Below, in pieces: positions 17,736 to 26,807 of a DNA stretch of 64,000 nucleotides. The DNA comes from Phormidium tanganyikae FI6-MK23 (GTDB taxonomy: Bacteria > Cyanobacteriota > Cyanobacteriia > Leptolyngbyales > Leptolyngbyaceae), in contig JAHHHU010000001.1 in the NCBI GenBank assembly GCA_019359175.1, positions 186,001 to 250,000 on the forward strand, in the 5' to 3' direction. The position numbers were made by a program, and so were the translations under genes. The notes under the pieces are model-generated. The model was not told where the DNA came from, did not search any database, and saw only the letters and a program-made list of their open reading frames with translations. Numbering within the stretch: the stretch's first letter is position 1; every line of letters begins with the position of its first letter.

Positions 17736-18464
17736 ATGACACAAGCCGTCTCGAAAATTACGTCGCTGGCTGATGATACGCTCCCTTTGCCACCTCCCGA
17801 TTTGTGGAGTGACGAACCGTCGTTGGAAAGCGATTTACATCGTGACCAAGTTGATCTTTTAATTCGCGTAATCCGCTGGATTTTTCGCCCAGAGGGTAGC
17901 GGTGGGCGCAGCGATGTCTACGTTGCCGGAAACCTGACTGTCTACTACAGTCCCAATCAGAAAAAATCAGAATTCTTTCGAGGCCCCGATGTCTTCGCCG
18001 TTCTGGGAACTGACCCACGTCGCCGCCGTAGTTGAACGGTTTGGCACGAAGGCGGACAGTATCCAAATCTCATCATCGAACTGCTGTCCGGCTCTACCGC
18101 TGATGTCGATCGAGGCGAGAAAAAGGAAATCTATCAATCGATTTGGCGAGTTCCAGAATATTTCTGGTTCGATCCAGTCACGCTAGAATTTCAGGGCTTT
18201 CAACTGATTCACGGGCACTACGGACCTTTGATTCCGAATCCACAGGGACAGCTTTGGAGTCAAGAACTTGGGTTTTATTTGGGCATCTACGATCGACAAC
18301 TCCGCCTCTTCACCGAAAACGGGTCGCTCATTCCGTTACCCGAAGAAGCCGCAGAAGAACGAGCAGATGAGGCAGAACAACGAGCAGATGAGGCAGAACA
18401 ACGAGCAGCACTCTTAGCGGCTAAATTGCGCGAATTGGGAATTGATCCGGAGCACATTTCCTAG
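17736..18464 (+). pseudogene. Uma2 family gene interrupted by one in-frame TGA
   Basis: The frame begins MTQAVSKITSLADDTLPLPPPDLWSDEP and reads as a long-form Uma2/DUF820 protein to PRRRRS, then a TGA at 18033-18035. It continues in the same frame with TVWHEGGQYPNLIIELLS, DVDRGEKKEIYQSIWRVPEYFWFDP and a C-terminal heptad tail, ADEAEQR repeated, ending at 18464. Relatives typically have Trp at the stop position, so TGG to TGA is the simplest change. The tail is encoded by a 21-base tandem repeat and should form a coiled coil. The downstream half has no obvious start of its own. Confidence 0.88.
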
Positions 18465-18542
18465 CCTTCAGGAACAAAACGATCGACGATCGAGTCCCCA
18501 TTCCGTAGCTCCTCACGCGCGTTCCTGCTACTCTCAGTATTA

Positions 18543-19106
18543 ATGAACTTAATCCCTTACTTATTTCCTTCTATGTTGCTGAAAAGAAGTTCGATGCGCC
18601 GCGCGGTTTCAGTTTGTGCGATCGCAGCTAGCCTCATCGCTAGTGTGCCGCTGGTTGTGTTCGCCCAAGGTTTGCCGGGTCTGACCATTTTCAGCGGCGT
18701 TGAAGCCAAGAAACAACTGACCTACCGACTCGACTTTGGTGGAAACAGCGGCTCTTGGGATCGCTACCGCTTTCGAGTCGGTCGGGACAAAGTAAAAGTC
18801 GCGATCGCCCAATTCTCGATCGACTATCCCAACTACTACAAAGGCACGTTTGACCCGAAAAACGTTGAACTGATGGTCAACGATAAGAAAGTCGCCATTC
18901 AGGAAGTGAAATGGGAGAAAGAAAACTATGTGATTGAGGTTTTCCCCCAAGAACCCGTTCCGGCTGGTTCAAACGTCGAACTCATCTTCTCAAACGTGCG
19001 AAATCCCAACAGTGGCGGAATGTTCTACTTCAACTGCCGCGTTCTCTCGCCCGGAGATGTGCCCCTGCTCCGAGATCTGGGCACCTGGATCGTAACGATT
19101 CAGTAA
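18543..19106 (+). CDS. DUF2808 domain exported protein
   Basis: This cyanobacterial exported protein of unknown function has an N-terminal signal sequence (RRAVSVCAIAASLIASVPLVVFAQG) and a DUF2808 beta-rich domain: LTYRLDFGGNSGSWDRYRF near residue 60, FDPKNVEL near 103 and the SGGMFYFNCRV..PG motif near 156. The start could also be ATG 18573 or 18594, both nearer the hydrophobic stretch; 18543 leaves a long basic n-region. The product probably resides in the periplasm. It stands alone and ends with a terminator. Confidence 0.85.
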   Translation: MNLIPYLFPSMLLKRSSMRRAVSVCAIAASLIASVPLVVFAQGLPGLTIFSGVEAKKQLTYRLDFGGNSGSWDRYRFRVGRDKVKVAIAQFSIDYPNYYKGTFDPKNVELMVNDKKVAIQEVKWEKENYVIEVFPQEPVPAGSNVELIFSNVRNPNSGGMFYFNCRVLSPGDVPLLRDLGTWIVTIQ

Positions 19107-19125
19107 TCGAAAATCGTGATACGCT

Positions 19126-19162
19126 AGTAGACTGTGACTTTCCCGCAGTCTACTTATTTTTT
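19126..19162 (+). terminator. Terminator after the DUF2808 gene
   Basis: AGTAGACTG (19126-19134) pairs with CAGTCTACT (19146-19154), followed by TATTTTTT. It separates the DUF2808 gene from rpmH. Confidence 0.88.
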
Positions 19163-19198
19163 GCTTGGGAATTCAATTGATTCACTGGAGCCACGGAT

Positions 19199-19345
19199 AT
19201 GACGAAGCGCACTTTAGGCGGAACAAGCCGCAAACGTAGACGGGTATCAGGATTTCGCGCCCGGATGCGAACAAAAAATGGACAAAAAGTAATTCAAGCA
19301 CGTCGTCGAAAAGGACGGGTGCGCCTCTCAGTTTCGACTTCCTGA
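19199..19345 (+). CDS. rpmH: 50S ribosomal protein L34
   Basis: This 48-residue, strongly basic protein begins [20 protein letters not shown] and contains [19 protein letters not shown], the L34 hallmark. A GGAG lies seven to ten bases before the ATG. It starts the conserved bacterial rpmH-rnpA-yidC-jag block, here with cyanobacterial additions. Confidence 0.98.
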   Translation: MTKRTLGGTSRKRRRVSGFRARMRTKNGQKVIQARRRKGRVRLSVSTS

Positions 19346-19353
19346 TCACCGTT

Positions 19354-19701
19354 TTGCTGCCACAAGAAAATCGACTGAAACATCGACGAGATTTCGATGC
19401 TGTTTATCAGCGCGGGTTTCGTCGGGGTTCTCGCTGTTTTACCCTGAGAGTGCTGAAGCATCCTGAGCAACCGACTCGGATCGGAATTTCGATTAGCCGC
19501 AAGGTGAGTAAGCGTGCTGTCGTTCGGAACCGCATCAAGCGACAGATTCGATCGATATTGCGAAGCTTCCTCCCACGAACGAAATCAGGATTCTCGATCG
19601 TGATAGGGGTGCGAATCGAGGCGACAGAGTGTGATTATCCCCAATATCTGCAAGAATTAGAGCAGTTATTGGCTAAAGCCGAGGTGCTGAATGGCAGTTA
19701 A
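19354..19701 (+). CDS. rnpA: Ribonuclease P protein component
   Basis: RnpA assists the RNase P RNA in cutting tRNA 5' leaders. The 115-residue protein has LKHRRDFDAVYQRGFR near residue 8 and the RNR signature SRKVSKRAVVRNRIKRQIRSILR near 48. No ATG exists at the expected place; TTG 19354, giving MLPQENRLKHRRDF, matches the usual length, only eight bases after rpmH, so coupling is likely. Its last 11 bases overlap the next gene. Confidence 0.95.
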   Translation: MLPQENRLKHRRDFDAVYQRGFRRGSRCFTLRVLKHPEQPTRIGISISRKVSKRAVVRNRIKRQIRSILRSFLPRTKSGFSIVIGVRIEATECDYPQYLQELEQLLAKAEVLNGS

Positions 19702-20089
19702 AGAAGAAGTCTTCTATGATGGCGGGCCTCACATTGGGGATTTGATTGTGAATGTCCTCTTGGGGTTCACAGTAATTTGCTTGCCACTGACGGTCGGTGC
19801 GATCGTGAGAGCGTTTTGGCTGCGATATCGCATTACCAATCGCCGGATTAGCGTGGTCGGCGGGTGGCAGGGACGCGATCGATCGGACGTAATTTATTCC
19901 GAAATTACGAAAGTCGTGACTGTGCCGCGTGGCATTGGAGCCTATGGCGATATGGTATTGACGCTGCGGGACGGAAGCCGCCTAGAACTGCGGGCAATTC
20001 CGAGATTTCGGGAAGTCTACGACTTTATCAATGAGCGCCTTTCTGAAAAAGCGAAAAAAGTCAGCGGTAGCCTCGGAAGTCAACCGTAA
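19691..20089 (+). CDS. PH domain-containing membrane-associated protein
   Basis: The 132-residue protein has one long hydrophobic segment (LIVNVLLGFTVICLPLTVGAIVRAF, residues 18-42) followed by a bacterial PH-like domain with RYRITNRRISVVGGWQGRDRSDVIYSEI and LTLRDGSRLELRAIPRF. It is regularly found between rnpA and yidC in cyanobacteria, so a role around membrane insertion is an inference from position only. It overlaps rnpA by 11 bases. Confidence 0.85.
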   Translation: MAVKEEVFYDGGPHIGDLIVNVLLGFTVICLPLTVGAIVRAFWLRYRITNRRISVVGGWQGRDRSDVIYSEITKVVTVPRGIGAYGDMVLTLRDGSRLELRAIPRFREVYDFINERLSEKAKKVSGSLGSQP

Positions 20090-20183
20090 TTTTGCGCCTT
20101 GAGCGCTACACTGGATTAGGCATTTTCGATCCAACTCAAAATGCCTCGATCACATAGACCCTATTAGGTAGAACGTAAAGCGA

Positions 20184-21341
20184 ATGGACTTTGGTGTAAG
20201 CTTCTTATCCAATAACGTGATGCTGCCGATCCTGGATTTCTTCTACGGGATCGTGCCGAGCTATGGGTTGGCGATCGTAGCGTTGACTCTAGTCATTCGC
20301 TTTGCCCTTTATCCGCTCAGTGCAGGTTCAATCCGCAGTATGCGCCGCATGAAGGTGACTCAACCCGTGATGCAAAAGCGCGTGAAGGAAGTTCAAGAAC
20401 GGTATAAGAGTGACCCTGCCAAACAGCAGGAAGAAATGAGTGCACTCTACAAAGAATTTGGCAACCCGTTAGCAGGCTGTTTACCGGTTGTTTTACAGAT
20501 GCCGATTCTGTTTGCCCTGTTTGCGACACTGAGAGGTTCACCTTTCTCGGATGTGCCTTACACGGTGAATTTTCAAATTGCGCCCCAAGCTCAAGTTGAA
20601 CAAGCCGCACCGCAAGCATTCATCACGTCACCGCAAAACATTTATGTGGCAGATGGCATTCACTCGAAAATTAGCGCGATCGCTCCAAGTGGCACACAGC
20701 TAACCGTCGGTGAAAAAACCAAAATCGAGTTTCAAACCGCAGATGGCAAGCCATTTTCGGAACTACAAACCGAGTATCCTGACAGCCATCTCACGCCGAG
20801 ATTCAAAGCAACGACTGGCGCAGAGCGAATCAAGATTAACGATGATGGTACGATCGAAGCCTTACAACCCGGAGATGCCACGATTCAGGCATTTGTCCCT
20901 GGACTTGCAGCAGATAAAGGCTTTCTGTTCATCGATCAGCTTGGACGAGTCGGCGCGGTCGATCCAGACGGTACGTTCCACTGGGACATCATCAGTATGG
21001 TGGTGTTCTTCGGGCTTAGCCTTTATGTCAGCCAGTTGATTTCGGGTCAGGGTTCGACAGGCAATCCCCAGCAAGACACGATAAATAAGATTACGCCTGT
21101 GCTCTTCTCTGGAATGTTCTTGTTCTTTCCGTTGCCTGCGGGTGTGCTGATGTACATGGTGCTGGCGAACATTTTCCAAACGGGTCAAACATTCATTCTG
21201 TCGCGTGAGCCACTGCCTGAAAATCTTCAAAAACTGGTTGATGCGGAAGCTGCGGCGACGGCAAAAACCAGCGGCGGAAGCGCTAAGTCGGATGGAGATG
21301 ATTCTCTCCCGTTTGAACCCGGTCGTAAGAAGAAAGCATAG
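20184..21341 (+). CDS. yidC: Membrane protein insertase YidC/Alb3/Oxa1
   Basis: YidC inserts proteins into plasma and thylakoid membranes, alone or with SecYEG. The 385-residue protein shows [30 protein letters not shown] near residue 16 (with the conserved Arg in the groove), the [29 protein letters not shown] cytoplasmic loop near 68, and [28 protein letters not shown] near 307. Between the second and third segments is a soluble beta-rich insert of about 130 residues, usual in cyanobacterial YidC. The C-terminus is basic (GRKKKA). The jag gene follows at once. Confidence 0.96.
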   Translation: MDFGVSFLSNNVMLPILDFFYGIVPSYGLAIVALTLVIRFALYPLSAGSIRSMRRMKVTQPVMQKRVKEVQERYKSDPAKQQEEMSALYKEFGNPLAGCLPVVLQMPILFALFATLRGSPFSDVPYTVNFQIAPQAQVEQAAPQAFITSPQNIYVADGIHSKISAIAPSGTQLTVGEKTKIEFQTADGKPFSELQTEYPDSHLTPRFKATTGAERIKINDDGTIEALQPGDATIQAFVPGLAADKGFLFIDQLGRVGAVDPDGTFHWDIISMVVFFGLSLYVSQLISGQGSTGNPQQDTINKITPVLFSGMFLFFPLPAGVLMYMVLANIFQTGQTFILSREPLPENLQKLVDAEAAATAKTSGGSAKSDGDDSLPFEPGRKKKA

Positions 21342-21350
21342 TTGGGACGT

Positions 21351-21854
21351 ATGGCTGAAACTCAATTACAGCAACGGGGACAGCAGTGGCTCGAAACATT
21401 TTTGAAGCTAGCTGCTTTCCCGGCAACGGTAAGCACGGAAGTGCGAGATAATTTTGCTGAGAAAAGTTGCTGGTTGACGATCGACCATACTTCCCTCCAG
21501 CCTGCTCAGGTTGAAGCGTTACTGAGTAACAACGGCGCAGTTCTCGATTCGATTCAGTATTTGGCAAGTTCGATTCTGAATATTGGGCAAGAGGAGCAGA
21601 TTCCTTACACGATCGAACTGGATGGATATCGCGATCGTCGATTGCAGGAATTGACCGCGATCGCTGAAAATGCCGCCGCTAGAGTTCGCGAAACGGGTGA
21701 AGAATACGAGATTAAATCGCTTTCTTCCGCAGAACGACGGCAGGTGCATTCAATTCTTCAGAGCGGTGAAGACATTGAAACATACAGTCGGGGTCAAGAG
21801 CCCGATCGACGATTAGTAGTGAAGCTTACAGGTTCAGCATCAGAAGAACCCTAG
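21351..21854 (+). CDS. Jag/KhpB family RNA-binding protein (KH and R3H domains)
   Basis: This 167-residue protein follows yidC by nine bases, the classic place of jag. It lacks the long Jag_N domain. The middle (NNGAVLDSIQYLASSILN, YTIELDGYRDRRLQELTAIA) is a KH-like fold, and SLSSAERRQVHSILQSGEDIETYSRGQEPDRRLVVK is the R3H domain. It is likely to bind single-stranded RNA. I start it at ATG 21351 rather than the TTG at 21342, which abuts the yidC stop. Confidence 0.88.
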   Translation: MAETQLQQRGQQWLETFLKLAAFPATVSTEVRDNFAEKSCWLTIDHTSLQPAQVEALLSNNGAVLDSIQYLASSILNIGQEEQIPYTIELDGYRDRRLQELTAIAENAAARVRETGEEYEIKSLSSAERRQVHSILQSGEDIETYSRGQEPDRRLVVKLTGSASEEP

Positions 21855-21984
21855 TTCGTTCTAAATTTCGATAAACTGAAAGAAGCGGGAGATTCTGTGT
21901 TCTACACAACAAGTCTTTCGCTTCCAGTTTGTTAAGTGTGAATCGTGAACTTTATCACGATCGACCCCTTCGTTGTTGAACCGT

Positions 21985-22485
21985 ATGGAAGCTATTCATA
22001 TTCCTCATCTGACCCAATGCCCTGAACGCACTAAAACGATCGAGTTTAAGACGCTCCTCAAAGATCTAAAAACTCTGACTCCAGTTCAAGGCTGGATCAA
22101 AATTACACACCAAGGCAATTTTCTCGAAATTTCAGCCAATGCAGAAACGATCGTGACGTTAACCTGCCATCGCTGTTTGCAGCAGTTTAATCACCGATTA
22201 GAGATCGAGCCGAGTGAATTGATTTGGCTGGATGAAACTGCCGAGCAGTTAGATGAATTGCCGCTCGATCGCGATCTTTCAATGGATGATTTGGTCGAAG
22301 CTTTGTCGCCGAACGGTTACTTTAATCCGGAGGCTTGGCTGTACGAACAACTTTCGCTTGAAATTCCACAGCGCCAACTCTGCGAGCAAGATTGTGGAGG
22401 AATCGAAGTTGCAGACGATATCAAGAATCCTGGAATTGATCAGCGATGGGCAGCCTTACAAGCATTGAAAGGACATTTCAATTAG
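21985..22485 (+). CDS. DUF177 (YceD) family protein
   Basis: The 166-residue protein has the two Cys pairs of the family, LTCHRCLQQF near residue 55 and LCEQDCGG near 133, probably a zinc site, and an acidic middle ELPLDRDLSMDDLVEA. YceD proteins are linked to 23S rRNA and rpmF expression in plants and E. coli. ATG 21985 gives the usual start, MEAIHIPHL; the open frame extends four codons upstream to a TTG. It belongs to the same conserved block as rpmH to ycf46. Confidence 0.88.
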   Translation: MEAIHIPHLTQCPERTKTIEFKTLLKDLKTLTPVQGWIKITHQGNFLEISANAETIVTLTCHRCLQQFNHRLEIEPSELIWLDETAEQLDELPLDRDLSMDDLVEALSPNGYFNPEAWLYEQLSLEIPQRQLCEQDCGGIEVADDIKNPGIDQRWAALQALKGHFN

Positions 22486-22534
22486 CTTCTTGTTGTACGG
22501 TAATAGAAAGACCGTACTTTAAGAAAAGCGATTT

Positions 22535-24058
22535 ATGAGTTTTAGCGACGAATTCAATCTGCTAATCCGGGCGCGTTATCCGATCATCTACATTCCGACT
22601 CGCGAAGAAGAACGGGTGGAAGCCGCGATCGCACAATCCGCCAAAGCTCAAGGCGATCGTGCTGTGTACATCTGGGATTTTGTCGATGGCTATCAAGGCA
22701 ATCCAAACGATGTGGGATTCGGCAAACGCAATCCGCTTCAAGCGCTCGAATTCGTTGAAAAACTACCGATGAGTGCGCCTGCAATTTTCATTCTGCGGGA
22801 CTTTCATCGATTTCTAGAAGACATTTCGATTTCGCGCAAGCTGAGAAATCTAGTTCGGTTGCTGAAATCTCAGCCCAAAAACTTAGTATTGCTGTCGTCT
22901 CAGATTTCCATTCCTGATGATCTAAGCGAAGTGCTGACGGTTCTGGAATTTCCGCTCCCGGGTGCAGCAGAAATCAAAACTGAGCTTGAACGGCTCCTCA
23001 GTGCCACAGGACAGCGGCTTGAAACGAAGAGTTTGGATGAATTAGTGAGATCGTGTCAGGGACTGTCGATCGAGCGAATTCGGCGCGTTCTCGCACGAGC
23101 ATTTGCGCTTCATGGTGAACTTCGCCCCGATGATGTCGAACTGATTCTCGAAGAAAAACGTCAAACGATTCGCCAAACTCAGATTCTCGATTTTTATCCA
23201 GCAAAAGAAGATATTTCGGATATTGGCGGACTCGATAACTTAAAAGATTGGTTGCTCAGACGTGGCGGATCATTTAGCGATCGCGCTCGACAATACGGAC
23301 TGCCGCATCCGAAAGGCTTGATGCTGGTTGGGATTCAGGGCACAGGGAAATCATTGACCGCTAAAGCGATCGCGCATCATTGGCACTTGCCATTACTGCG
23401 ATTAGATGTCGGTCGATTGTTTGGTGGCTTAGTCGGGGAATCGGAATCACGGACTCGTCAAATGATCCAGCTTGCCGAAGCGCTGGCCCCTTGCGTGTTG
23501 TGGATCGATGAGATTGATAAAGCATTCTCAGGTGTGGATGGTCGGAGCGATGCAGGGACGAGTAGCCGCGTGTTTGGGACGTTTATCACTTGGATGGCAG
23601 AGAAAAAATCACCTGTATTCGTGGTAGCAACGGCGAATAATATTCAATTGCTCCCGCCAGAAATGCTGAGAAAAGGGCGATTCGATGAGATCTTCTTTGT
23701 AGGATTGCCGACTCAGGAAGAACGTCGATCGATCTTTTCAGTTCATCTTTCTCGCCTACGTCCGCACAATTTGAAGCAATATGATCTCGATCGACTTGCT
23801 TACGAAACGCCAGATTTCTCTGGAGCCGAAATCGAGCAAACCTTGATCGAAGCGATGCACATCGGATTTAGTCAGAATCGCGACTTCACCACCGACGACA
23901 TTCTCGAATCTGCCAGTCAGATTGTTCCACTTGCCCGCACTGCCAAAGAACAAATCGATTTTCTGCAAGACTGGGCGGCAGCAGGAAAAGCGCGACTTGC
24001 ATCGAAACATAGTCAACTGAGCGATCGTATCCAACGCCAACTCCAACAACCCGAATGA
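22535..24058 (+). CDS. ycf46: AAA ATPase Ycf46
   Basis: Ycf46 is a cyanobacterial and plastid-encoded AAA protein, reported to affect inorganic carbon use in Synechocystis. The 507-residue protein has an N-terminal non-catalytic ATPase-like half. The AAA module follows: Walker A GIQGTGKS at 266-273, Walker B VLWIDEID at 321-328, then ATANN and the arginine-finger region LRKGRFDE near 373. It lies at the end of the conserved rpmH-to-ycf46 block. The DUF29 gene begins three bases after its stop. Confidence 0.95.
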   Translation: MSFSDEFNLLIRARYPIIYIPTREEERVEAAIAQSAKAQGDRAVYIWDFVDGYQGNPNDVGFGKRNPLQALEFVEKLPMSAPAIFILRDFHRFLEDISISRKLRNLVRLLKSQPKNLVLLSSQISIPDDLSEVLTVLEFPLPGAAEIKTELERLLSATGQRLETKSLDELVRSCQGLSIERIRRVLARAFALHGELRPDDVELILEEKRQTIRQTQILDFYPAKEDISDIGGLDNLKDWLLRRGGSFSDRARQYGLPHPKGLMLVGIQGTGKSLTAKAIAHHWHLPLLRLDVGRLFGGLVGESESRTRQMIQLAEALAPCVLWIDEIDKAFSGVDGRSDAGTSSRVFGTFITWMAEKKSPVFVVATANNIQLLPPEMLRKGRFDEIFFVGLPTQEERRSIFSVHLSRLRPHNLKQYDLDRLAYETPDFSGAEIEQTLIEAMHIGFSQNRDFTTDDILESASQIVPLARTAKEQIDFLQDWAAAGKARLASKHSQLSDRIQRQLQQPE

Positions 24059-24061
24059 GCT

Positions 24062-24508
24062 ATGACCCAGGCAAAACAACGACTGCTTTACGAAACAGAT
24101 TATCTTCAATGGATTGAGACAACGGTTGAGCACTTAAAGAGCGGCAATCATAGCTACATTGACTGGGATAATTTGATCGAGGAAATTGAAGATATGGGAC
24201 GAAGTGAGCAACACCGTTTGGAAAGCAATTTAGTAATTGTGTTGCTCCATCTTCTCAAGTGGCAGTATCAATCTGAGAAACGAACTGGAAGTTGGGAAGC
24301 GAGCATTCTAGAGCATCGACGACGTATCAAAAAGGCACTTCAAGCTTCTCCGAGTTTCAAGCCTTATTTGGAAACAATTCTTTCTGAGTTGTACATTGCA
24401 GCGACAAAACAGGCAAAAGCTGAAACAGGATTGCCGATTTCTACATTTCCAATGGAATGCCCTTATGAAGTGCCTTCGATTTTGAACGATGACTTTTTGC
24501 CGGATTGA
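24062..24508 (+). CDS. DUF29 family protein
   Basis: The 148-residue helical protein has the family signature YETDYLQWIETTVEHLKSGN near residue 10, the NLIEEIEDMGRSEQHRLESNLVIVLLHLLKWQYQ block near 40, and EHRRRIKKAL. DUF29 genes are multicopy accessory genes in cyanobacteria with no known function. It lies three bases after ycf46, so it is probably read through from there, and its end overlaps the upstream part of the next frame. Confidence 0.92.
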   Translation: MTQAKQRLLYETDYLQWIETTVEHLKSGNHSYIDWDNLIEEIEDMGRSEQHRLESNLVIVLLHLLKWQYQSEKRTGSWEASILEHRRRIKKALQASPSFKPYLETILSELYIAATKQAKAETGLPISTFPMECPYEVPSILNDDFLPD

Positions 24509-24512
24509 ATCT

Positions 24513-25298
24513 ATGGAACAAACTTGGAATTCTGAAAGTTATGCAAAGAACGCTCACTTCGTTTCTGATCTGGGGATGCCCGTTGTGGAATGGCTTAACC
24601 CTAGAACGGGAGAGAGAATCCTAGATTTAGGATGTGGAGACGGCGCTTTAACGAAGAAGTTACGAGAGTTTGGATGTGAAGTGATTGGCGTTGATTCCAG
24701 TCCAGACTTCGTTGAGACAGCAAAATTACTTGGACTGGATGCTCGTCTTCTCGATGGTCATCATCTTGATTTCAGCAATGAATTTGATGCAGTGTTTACT
24801 AATGCTGCTTTGCATTGGATGAAGCAACCTGACCAAGTAATTGACGGTGTATGGAGATCGTTGAAACCGGGAGGAAGGTTTGTCGGTGAGTTTGGCGGTG
24901 ATGGCAATGTCACAACAATCACAGCCGCCTTACACACAAGCTTGAAAAAGCGTGAGATTGTTCCAGATGCAATCAATCCCTGGTACTTTCCAACAATCAA
25001 AGAGTATCAATCTAGATTGGAAGCGAGAGGATTTCAAGTCAACGAAATTGTTCTAATTCCTCGTCCTACTGCACTTCCCACAGATATCAGAGGATGGCTT
25101 TCAACCTTTGCGAATCCCCTCATTACTGCGATCGCGCCCTCTGAGCATGAGGCTTTCTTGAAAGAAGTAATCGCCCTTTTAGAACCTGCCTTATGTGATG
25201 CTTCTGGTCAATGGTTTGCAGATTACGTCAGGCTGAGATTTTCAGCCAGCAAGCCACTCAATTCAAATTTTAGGTCTTCCAAGGAAAGGCGCGAATGA
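24513..25298 (+). CDS. Class I SAM-dependent methyltransferase
   Basis: The 261-residue enzyme has motif I ILDLGCGDGALTKKL near residue 33, motif II VIGVDSS near 57, FDAVFTNAALHWMKQPDQV near 91 and SLKPGGRF near 118. This pattern is that of trans-aconitate-methyltransferase-like enzymes; the substrate is unknown. I start it at ATG 24513 (MEQTWNSESY), just after the DUF29 stop, because the ATG at 24489 would add eight residues foreign to the family and overlap DUF29. Confidence 0.87.
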   Translation: MEQTWNSESYAKNAHFVSDLGMPVVEWLNPRTGERILDLGCGDGALTKKLREFGCEVIGVDSSPDFVETAKLLGLDARLLDGHHLDFSNEFDAVFTNAALHWMKQPDQVIDGVWRSLKPGGRFVGEFGGDGNVTTITAALHTSLKKREIVPDAINPWYFPTIKEYQSRLEARGFQVNEIVLIPRPTALPTDIRGWLSTFANPLITAIAPSEHEAFLKEVIALLEPALCDASGQWFADYVRLRFSASKPLNSNFRSSKERRE

Positions 25299-25413
25299 GT
25301 GACCAAGATGTAAGACAATCTGCCCAAGCTTGGTGTGATGCTTGGACTTGAGGCAAGATTCATCGATCGCATTCTTTAGTGCTACTCTAAACTCTGAATC
25401 TTACTCTGGTCTT

Positions 25414-26742
25414 ATGTCTCAGCCCAAACTTACCAAGCGTGTCTCCACTGCCCTCGTCAATGCTCTGAGTGCAGGCGTTGTGCCACGAGTCGGTTTAGAG
25501 CATATTGCCGTAGGTCGAGAAAAGGAAATTGCTGCAATTCAGCAAGACTTTGAACATATTGCCAATGGAGGCGCAGCGTTTCGATTTGTGATTGGGCGGT
25601 ATGGAGCGGGGAAAAGCTTTACGCTGCAATTGATTCGCAATTTGGCGATGGATAGCGGGTTTGTCGTAGCGGATGCGGATATTACACCCGATCGACGTTT
25701 AACAGGCAGTCAAGGCGCAGGAGTCGCAACCTACCGCGAACTGATGCGAAATCTGGCAACCAAGAGCCGTCCTGAAGGTGGGGCACTAACAATCATTTTA
25801 GAGCGCTGGATCGCAGCGATTCAATCTCAGGTTGCACAAGAAACCGGAATGAAGCCGAATGAAGAAGGCTTTGATCAGCACGTTGAAGCGCGAATTCGAT
25901 TAGTGACTCAAGATGTTGCGGATTTGGTGAATGGGTTTGATTTCGCGACGGTAATTATTGCGTATTGGACAGGTTATCGATCGAATGATGAAACCAAAAA
26001 AGAATCGGCGATGCGCTGGTTACGAGGAGAGTTTTCAACCAAAACCGAAGCAAAAGCGGCGTTAGGCGTTCGGGTGATCATTGATGATGATTCTTGGTAT
26101 GACTACATCAAATTGATTGCTCGATTCGCGGCAGATATTGATTACAAAGGCTTGATTGTGATTCTTGATGAAGTGGTGCATTTGTCTAAGATTCCAACTG
26201 CGATCGCACGTCAAAACAACTATGACAAGCTACTTGCAATGTTCAATGATGCAATGCAAGGCAAAGTTAGTCATCTAGGAACATTGATCGGCGGAACACC
26301 ACAGTTTTTAGAAGATCCGAGACGGGGATTGTACAGCGATCCAGCTTGGCAGCGTCGAACGGCTCAGAGTCGAGTGGTGCAAACGGATGCGATCGACACA
26401 AGCGCTCCGGTAATTCATCTCGACCCGCTAAGTGATGCTGAACTTCAGGTTTTATTGCAGAGAATATCGATCGTCTTCTGCACTCACTATGAGTTAAAAA
26501 AGCAAATTACTTCGATCGAAATCTCCAGCTTTATCAATGCGGTACGTGGGGGCAGAGTTGGAACCGAGACGCGCTTAACGCCGGGTGAAATCATCCGCGA
26601 CTTTATGACCGTGTTAAATCTGTTACAACAGAATCCGCAGCTCAAATTCAATGAATTAATCAATACTCAGCAATACCAATCTGCAACTGTAAAAACAACA
26701 CAGCAGACAACAGATGATGAATTCGCTGAGTTCACGCTTTAA
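25414..26742 (+). CDS. BrxD-like P-loop ATPase (DUF2791), isolated
   Basis: This 442-residue ATP-binding protein has the start RVSTALVNALSAGVVPRVGLEHIAVGR, Walker A GRYGAGKS at 61-68 and Walker B LIVILDEV at 247-254, typical of the DUF2791 group that includes BrxD of type 2 BREX phage defence. BREX partners (helicase BrxHI, PglX, PglZ, BrxL) are absent here. From memory such ATPases also occur with TerB-domain proteins and helicases elsewhere in cyanobacteria. I use ATG 25414 (MSQPKLTKRV) because the 24 codons before it look non-coding. The role is unknown. A convergent hairpin follows. Confidence 0.82.
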   Translation: MSQPKLTKRVSTALVNALSAGVVPRVGLEHIAVGREKEIAAIQQDFEHIANGGAAFRFVIGRYGAGKSFTLQLIRNLAMDSGFVVADADITPDRRLTGSQGAGVATYRELMRNLATKSRPEGGALTIILERWIAAIQSQVAQETGMKPNEEGFDQHVEARIRLVTQDVADLVNGFDFATVIIAYWTGYRSNDETKKESAMRWLRGEFSTKTEAKAALGVRVIIDDDSWYDYIKLIARFAADIDYKGLIVILDEVVHLSKIPTAIARQNNYDKLLAMFNDAMQGKVSHLGTLIGGTPQFLEDPRRGLYSDPAWQRRTAQSRVVQTDAIDTSAPVIHLDPLSDAELQVLLQRISIVFCTHYELKKQITSIEISSFINAVRGGRVGTETRLTPGEIIRDFMTVLNLLQQNPQLKFNELINTQQYQSATVKTTQQTTDDEFAEFTL

Positions 26743-26749
26743 ACGAAAG

Positions 26750-26789
26750 CTTTGCTCTCTAAATTTTGAAGAAGATCTAGAGAGCAAAG
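26750..26789. terminator. Perfect 12-bp hairpin between convergent genes
   Basis: CTTTGCTCTCTA (26750-26761) pairs with TAGAGAGCAAAG (26778-26789). It sits between the BrxD-like gene and the convergent Thr/Pro-repeat gene. There is no long U-tract on either strand, so termination is likely but not certain. Confidence 0.6.
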
Positions 26790-26807
26790 TTACAAAAGAG
26801 AAGCTAA

